DNA from: Xanthostigma xanthostigma | Taxonomy: Eukaryota > Arthropoda > Insecta > Raphidioptera > Raphidiidae | Length of the DNA: 64,000 bases | Assembly: GCA_963575645.1 (NCBI GenBank) | Contig: OY754466.1 | Coordinates: 7,976,001 to 8,040,000 of the forward strand | Direction of reading: 5' to 3' | In this document: one piece after another, positions 59,588 through 64,000 of the stretch | How positions within the stretch are numbered: position 1 is the first letter of the stretch | Layout of the letters: every line of letters begins with the position of its first letter | Notes under the pieces: model-generated | What the model was told of the DNA's origin: nothing | The model's database searches: none | The model's input: only the letters and a program-made list of their open reading frames with translations | Position numbers and translations under genes: made by a program

Positions 59588-62035
59588 TAAATTAAATCGT
59601 TTGTCCATGAAATACCCACTTATCAACCACGTTGATACTCACAAGTCGCAACTATCATAGCATTTCCTTGTTCTATGATATGATATTTTGGACAGGCGCA
59701 TGCGAAATTCTAGTTACAGTGTTTTGGTCGACCTTGGAGCAAGGATATAACGTGTTACGTTACGTACTGCGCGATTATTTGCATTTTTCGTTTCCACAAT
59801 GTAAGAGATCCTTTTATTAATGGGATCAGGTGAGTAAAGCCTGCAAAAGTCGTAACAAAAAGGCTGCAGGCTTCAAGCATTATAGCAAGAACAACCCATT
59901 CATCATTTCCCATTAAAACCTAGAAGGATCTAGTTAAAAGTGGAAATGACCGAAAGGTATGGACTAAAATACGCATCAACACCCATGTGGGAGCTATTTT
60001 TAAACAGCGGCTGAACATGTTTTTCTTTCTTGTCATCGGTAGATGTGTTCAATTACAATGAGAAAATCGGATTATCAAAACCGTGTGGTTATTTTTACGT
60101 CTCAAACAAATACATTTCGAATTATGCTTTGCTATACCAGTGACATCTCTCGGATATTAAGAACTATTATAGTGCTATTCTGAAATCTGTATGGTCAATG
60201 TAAGACTTAACAGTGCTGTTAATTTCTAAGAAAAACATCAAAAGTCAGAAATTTAACAGTACTGTTAATTTAACATTGACTCTGACATTGATCATGCATG
60301 TAAATGATTCAATTCTCGTCTCGGGAATTTGATTTTGAGAATAGTATATTGACTTATTTATTTTTCTCAATTTCACTCATAAATCTCGTCAAAATATTGT
60401 CTTTGTTCGATAATAGTGAATATAGTTCTCTTTTGTTTGTAAACAATGGTCTCCATGCCTACGTATAAACATTTGAATTACTATACGGGCGCATCTTTGT
60501 TTGTTCAGTTGTTTAAATTTAGATGTTACAATAATTTTGATTCATGTCAAGTCCACGCAACAAGTGACCTTGAAGTTAAAATTAAACAGTATGATCACGA
60601 ATGTTGTTTTTAATTTAATTTACGGAAATATTTTTTATCTATGTATTTACTTTTAGACATCGTTAATTGCTTTAGAAATGCAATAAATATCTACACGTTC
60701 ATTTTTTCTCGACATATAATAACTCATTTTTCGATGGTAATTCATCTGTTTTAAATGCGAATTTATGATTATAATAATTAATTAATGAAGTCAGTTAATA
60801 TATCCATTGTTTTCAAGCATTGTCGTTGTCATGGTATTGCAACAATTTTCGTTCTATTGTTTTGTATTCATTCTCGATGTAAAACTGTTCTCTTTTGTTT
60901 TTTAGTAGTTTTATGTTATGTATGTTTAAAATGCTTTTAATATCCCGTTTATAATTAATTGGAGTCGACATTTCTTATATGATTTATTTAGTTAAAACGC
61001 CGTCATAATTTCATTTTGTTTTTCATTTTATAATTTCAAACGTATTATTGCTTTATATTAGAATTTGACAAGAGTTCGACCGAAGAAGAATTTCGGTTTT
61101 TTCTCACATTCGATTTCGGTCGAAGCCGAAGGTATTATAAATTGCTAAAAAAGCGAGGAAAAAATATTTATCTACAATATTGAAGTTGACCGTAATTACG
61201 TAGAGTTGCTGAGAAGTATTTTTTTTTTTTTTAATTAAAAAAACAGTGTGCAGCAACTATTGTTTTATTTATTTTTTTATAATCTAAATAAACTAATAGT
61301 CCAGAGCTAGCGACGGATTTACTTTAGATATTTTAGCAGTTGTATGAATACCTAGGTCCTAGAACTTCACTAGACACGGAATGGATAATAATCCCTAGCT
61401 GTCAAGGAAGTAAAAAAAAATATTAAAATAATGTTTAACAGAGGGTTTGGCTTTTTGATATATCAAATTTGAATTAAGATTTCATGTAAAGAAAAAATAT
61501 AGCCCGTCAAAATCCCCTTCAGTAGTTGCTAGATGATCATGAAGTTAATTAACCTCGCTGAATTTTTATCATTATCTAAAGATGTAAAATACTGATTACG
61601 TCACAAGTAAACTCCTCCCATAATATGTCAGATCCCAATACAACATCAATATTAACAGGCTAATTAGATGGGTTTTTGCAAAAATTGGCACAATTGTCTT
61701 GCATTGTTTTCATAAATCAGTCATCCTTGACTATTTTATTATTAGTAAAGCGACCTTCTATTGTTATACGCACGGTTATTGCGACTGTCATCTGTTTGCT
61801 GCCGAGAACAATTGACAGTTCAGATGAGGTTTATTAAAGTAACCTAAACCGTGCGAACAGAAAAAAACAAAAATAGTGTGTGTCAGTATTCCCAATCTTA
61901 CGATGTTTGTATTTGAACTGTATTTTTTTTTAGCGTAAAAAATACAAAATACGCCTTTGTCCACGCGGAACATATTTAATTTTTTTCAAAACGGATAAAT
62001 GGAGCCGGAACGAATACGTCTATCAGGAGCTAGTT
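59588..62035. other. Longest stretch without recognised features
   Basis: AT-rich DNA. At 61071-61130 GAGTTCGACCGAAG and GATTTCGGTCGAAGCCGAAGG are remnants of the hAT family at 54112. TTAACAGTGCTGTTAA and TTAACAGTACTGTTAA near 60208 and 60252 are small palindromes. No RNA gene, splice-bounded frame or transposon end pair was recognised. Confidence 0.4.
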
Positions 62036-62799
62036 ATAAAATAAAATAAAATATAGTTTAAAAAAAACTAAAAAACACGCTTTATATCGGACTAAAAAGT
62101 AAAAAATAATTGTTTTAAAATAAGCTTAAAAAGCGTGGGGCGCTTTGTTCCACATTGTCGTACATCGAGCGCCCAACGCTTTTTAAGCTTATTTTAAAAC
62201 AATTATTTTTTACTTTTTAGTCCGATATAAAGCGTGTTTTTTAGTTTTTTTTAAACTATATTTTATTTTTCACTTTTTAGTTTGAGGATCTATAAAAGAA
62301 TTTATTAATCCTGGGGGTCCTAATAAGGATAATGGGAAACTGTTATCAAATTATTGCATTGTCATCGGTCCTTGATACGTATGCAAAGTTTCAAATTAAT
62401 CAGACTTCGGGAAATTGGTGAAAATAAAGCGTTTACTACAGAGGATCTATAAAAGAATTTATTAATCCTGGGGGTCCTAATAAGGATAATGGGAAACTGT
62501 TATCAAATTATTGCATTGTCATCGGTCCTTGATACGTATGCAAAGTTTCAAATTAATCAGACTTCGGGAAATTGGTGAAAATTATGCTCAAAGATTTAAA
62601 AGAATTTATTAATCCTGGGGGTCCTAATAAGGATAATGGGAAACTGTTATCAAATTATTGCATTGTCATCGGTCCTTGATACGTATGCAAAGTTTCAAAT
62701 TAATCAGACTTCGGGAAATTGGTGAAAATTATGCTCAAAGATTCCGTTACGGACATACATACATAGTTACTTACAACCCAAGCTAATATAAAGCGTTTA
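62036..62799 (-). repeat. Composite repeat E, copy 2 (inverted, longer)
   Basis: It is the reverse complement of 36941-37612 with both palindrome arms complete: 62036-62270 is a 117-bp-arm inverted repeat around GGGGCGCTTTGTTCC and GTACATCGAGCGCCC. Then come three 150-157-bp tandem units (starting near 62285, 62442 and 62594) and the end TTACAACCCAAGCTAATATAAAGCGTTT. The near-identity of the two copies, 25 kb apart, suggests recent movement. Confidence 0.88.
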
Positions 62800-63702
62800 A
62801 TATTAATCAACATAGAAGGTTTAAAAGCAATATCCCCGTTTTTCATTTGTTTCTGCTACGGAAATCCTAAGAGAATTAGTTTGGTATCGATTTATTAATA
62901 TCCTTTTTAAAACCGTGTTGGTTTCAAATCGGTTTTTATTTAGCTAAAATGTTTTTTTAATATTTTTAGAATAATTTTATGCCTTAGGTACCTCTAGTGT
63001 ACAGTCGTCATATTTTGGGTTTCTTAAAAGTTAAAACATCGATAAATTGAATGTCTTGAAGGTAATAGCACTAAACGAGAGTATCGTTTAAGTCTTAAGA
63101 TGTTCATAAAACAAAACAGACATGCAACGCTATTATTTTTTAAAAAAAGTTTGGCAGTTCTTAATATTGTGGACAATTTTAAATGAATAGTATTAATTGG
63201 TCGATTAGGTCATTAGCGTCTTTATTTAATAGAGGATCAAACGAATGTCCACGTGTTGCAGTTGTTTTACGCGGACGTCAGAAAAGAGAAAAAGATCATC
63301 ATCCCTCAGATAACAAAAAGAATCAAATGCCGATCGTGGGAAATGCAATTATAATAATACATTCCTCTTTATGTATTATAAAAATAAACATTGGAATAGA
63401 TAATCACCATTTAAAAATAGCTTCATGAATTTCTAATGAAGTTGTTTTTTTTTAATGTGCCAGTGGTTAGCCGATCGTCATTCGAGTTTCGATCGCTTTG
63501 TGGTGACATCTATTGATGGCATATTATTGGAAAGTTCGTGCATTTGCCGCTAGATGTAGCGACGTGCGGTTTCCTAACTAGGCAATAAAACATCAAATTC
63601 TATTTTCAGTTTTGGGAAGAATAGCACCTTGTAAGCGCTAGAAAGCCGCTAGATAGCAAATTTCGTGTATTCTTAGTTTTACACTCGGTTAACATAAGTT
63701 CT
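62800..63702. other. Unassigned; one open frame of interest
   Basis: A plus-strand ATG frame at 63183-63428 begins MNSINWSIRSLASLFNRGS and continues RVAVVLRGRQKREKDHH. It has a basic middle, but the second half turns into AT-rich low-complexity sequence. It resembles no family I know and has no supporting signals. Confidence 0.3.
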
Positions 63703-63844
63703 GTCCCAACCTCTTTGCGAACGGTAACAGAACCGTCTTAGTCATGCGCAGTAACTAAAACGAAGCTGTTTGCATCGGTTTTGAAACACGTTTTAGCTAC
63801 TACGCATGACTGATGGTTGTTACCGTTCGTAGAGAGGTTGGAAC
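63703..63844. mobile_element. Foldback MITE (142 bp)
   Basis: GTCCCAACCTCTTTGCGAAC and GTTCGTAGAGAGGTTGGAAC are the inverted ends. CGGTAACAGAACCGTCTTAG / CTGATGGTTGTTACCG and GTAACTAAAAC / GTTTTAGCTAC continue the pairing. The open frame on the minus strand runs across it and is not a gene. Confidence 0.8.
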
Positions 63845-64000
63845 TACAGTAACAGCGTTTGATACTTGGTTTATCGTTAATTAATACTTTGTTTAAGTGT
63901 TGAAATCTGGTATGCCCGCATAATGTTGTCATGTAGAACATTAGATCGTACTCACAAAAACAAATGATTGATCTACATAGAAATAGATATCGCTCTTCAA

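Overview
The window is eukaryotic, AT-rich and full of mobile elements, and it fits a butterfly or moth (Lepidoptera). The strongest sign is many copies of a TC...CTAG Helitron that starts TCTATACTAATATATAAAG, contains AACGCGCTAATCTC and ends GGGACCGCTAGT; this family is a hallmark of lepidopteran genomes. No host protein-coding gene could be recognised. The longer open reading frames are remnants of transposons, shadows of RNA genes, or open frames inside repeats.

The genuine genes are spliceosomal snRNA genes, all on the + strand: one U6 (8799), three U1 (24037, 40941, 47527) and two U5 (25318, 27800), plus a 32-nt 5' fragment of a second U6 (41626). All six complete genes carry the same upstream motif, close to ACTCTCGCA with a downstream GG. 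It lies at -63 to -42 in U1 and U5 and at -70 to -50 in U6, and only U6 adds a TATA box. This matches the architecture of insect PSEA promoters. The three U1 bodies are almost identical while their flanks differ. The two U5 genes differ in the 3' hairpin but keep it paired. I see no U2 or U4.

Layout. 0-6 kb: a hAT-like MITE, a LINE tail, two Helitrons and a 372-bp tandem duplication. 6-11 kb: a broken mariner interrupted by a Helitron, then U6, then another Helitron. 11.7-14.4 kb: a non-autonomous LTR element with 301-bp LTRs, an ATAC target duplication and a 19-bp minisatellite. 14.5-23.5 kb: MITEs, a solo LTR, a hAT and a TA-flanked element. 24-28 kb: U1, U5, U5. 29-37 kb: hATs (one with a transposase C-terminus), LINE tails and a very long hairpin. 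39-48 kb: a second LTR with a heat-shock-element-like promoter, U1, the U6 fragment and U1. 48-57 kb: nested TTAA, pogo-like, hAT and Helitron insertions. 57-64 kb: mostly sparse sequence, ending with an inverted copy of a composite satellite-bearing repeat.

Other points. Five of the Helitrons carry a tRNA-Lys-derived module in various states of decay. Three short palindromic insertions are each flanked by a perfect 14-bp direct repeat, and one contains a hammerhead-ribozyme-like core. Many element boundaries were fixed by exact target-site duplications read directly from the sequence.
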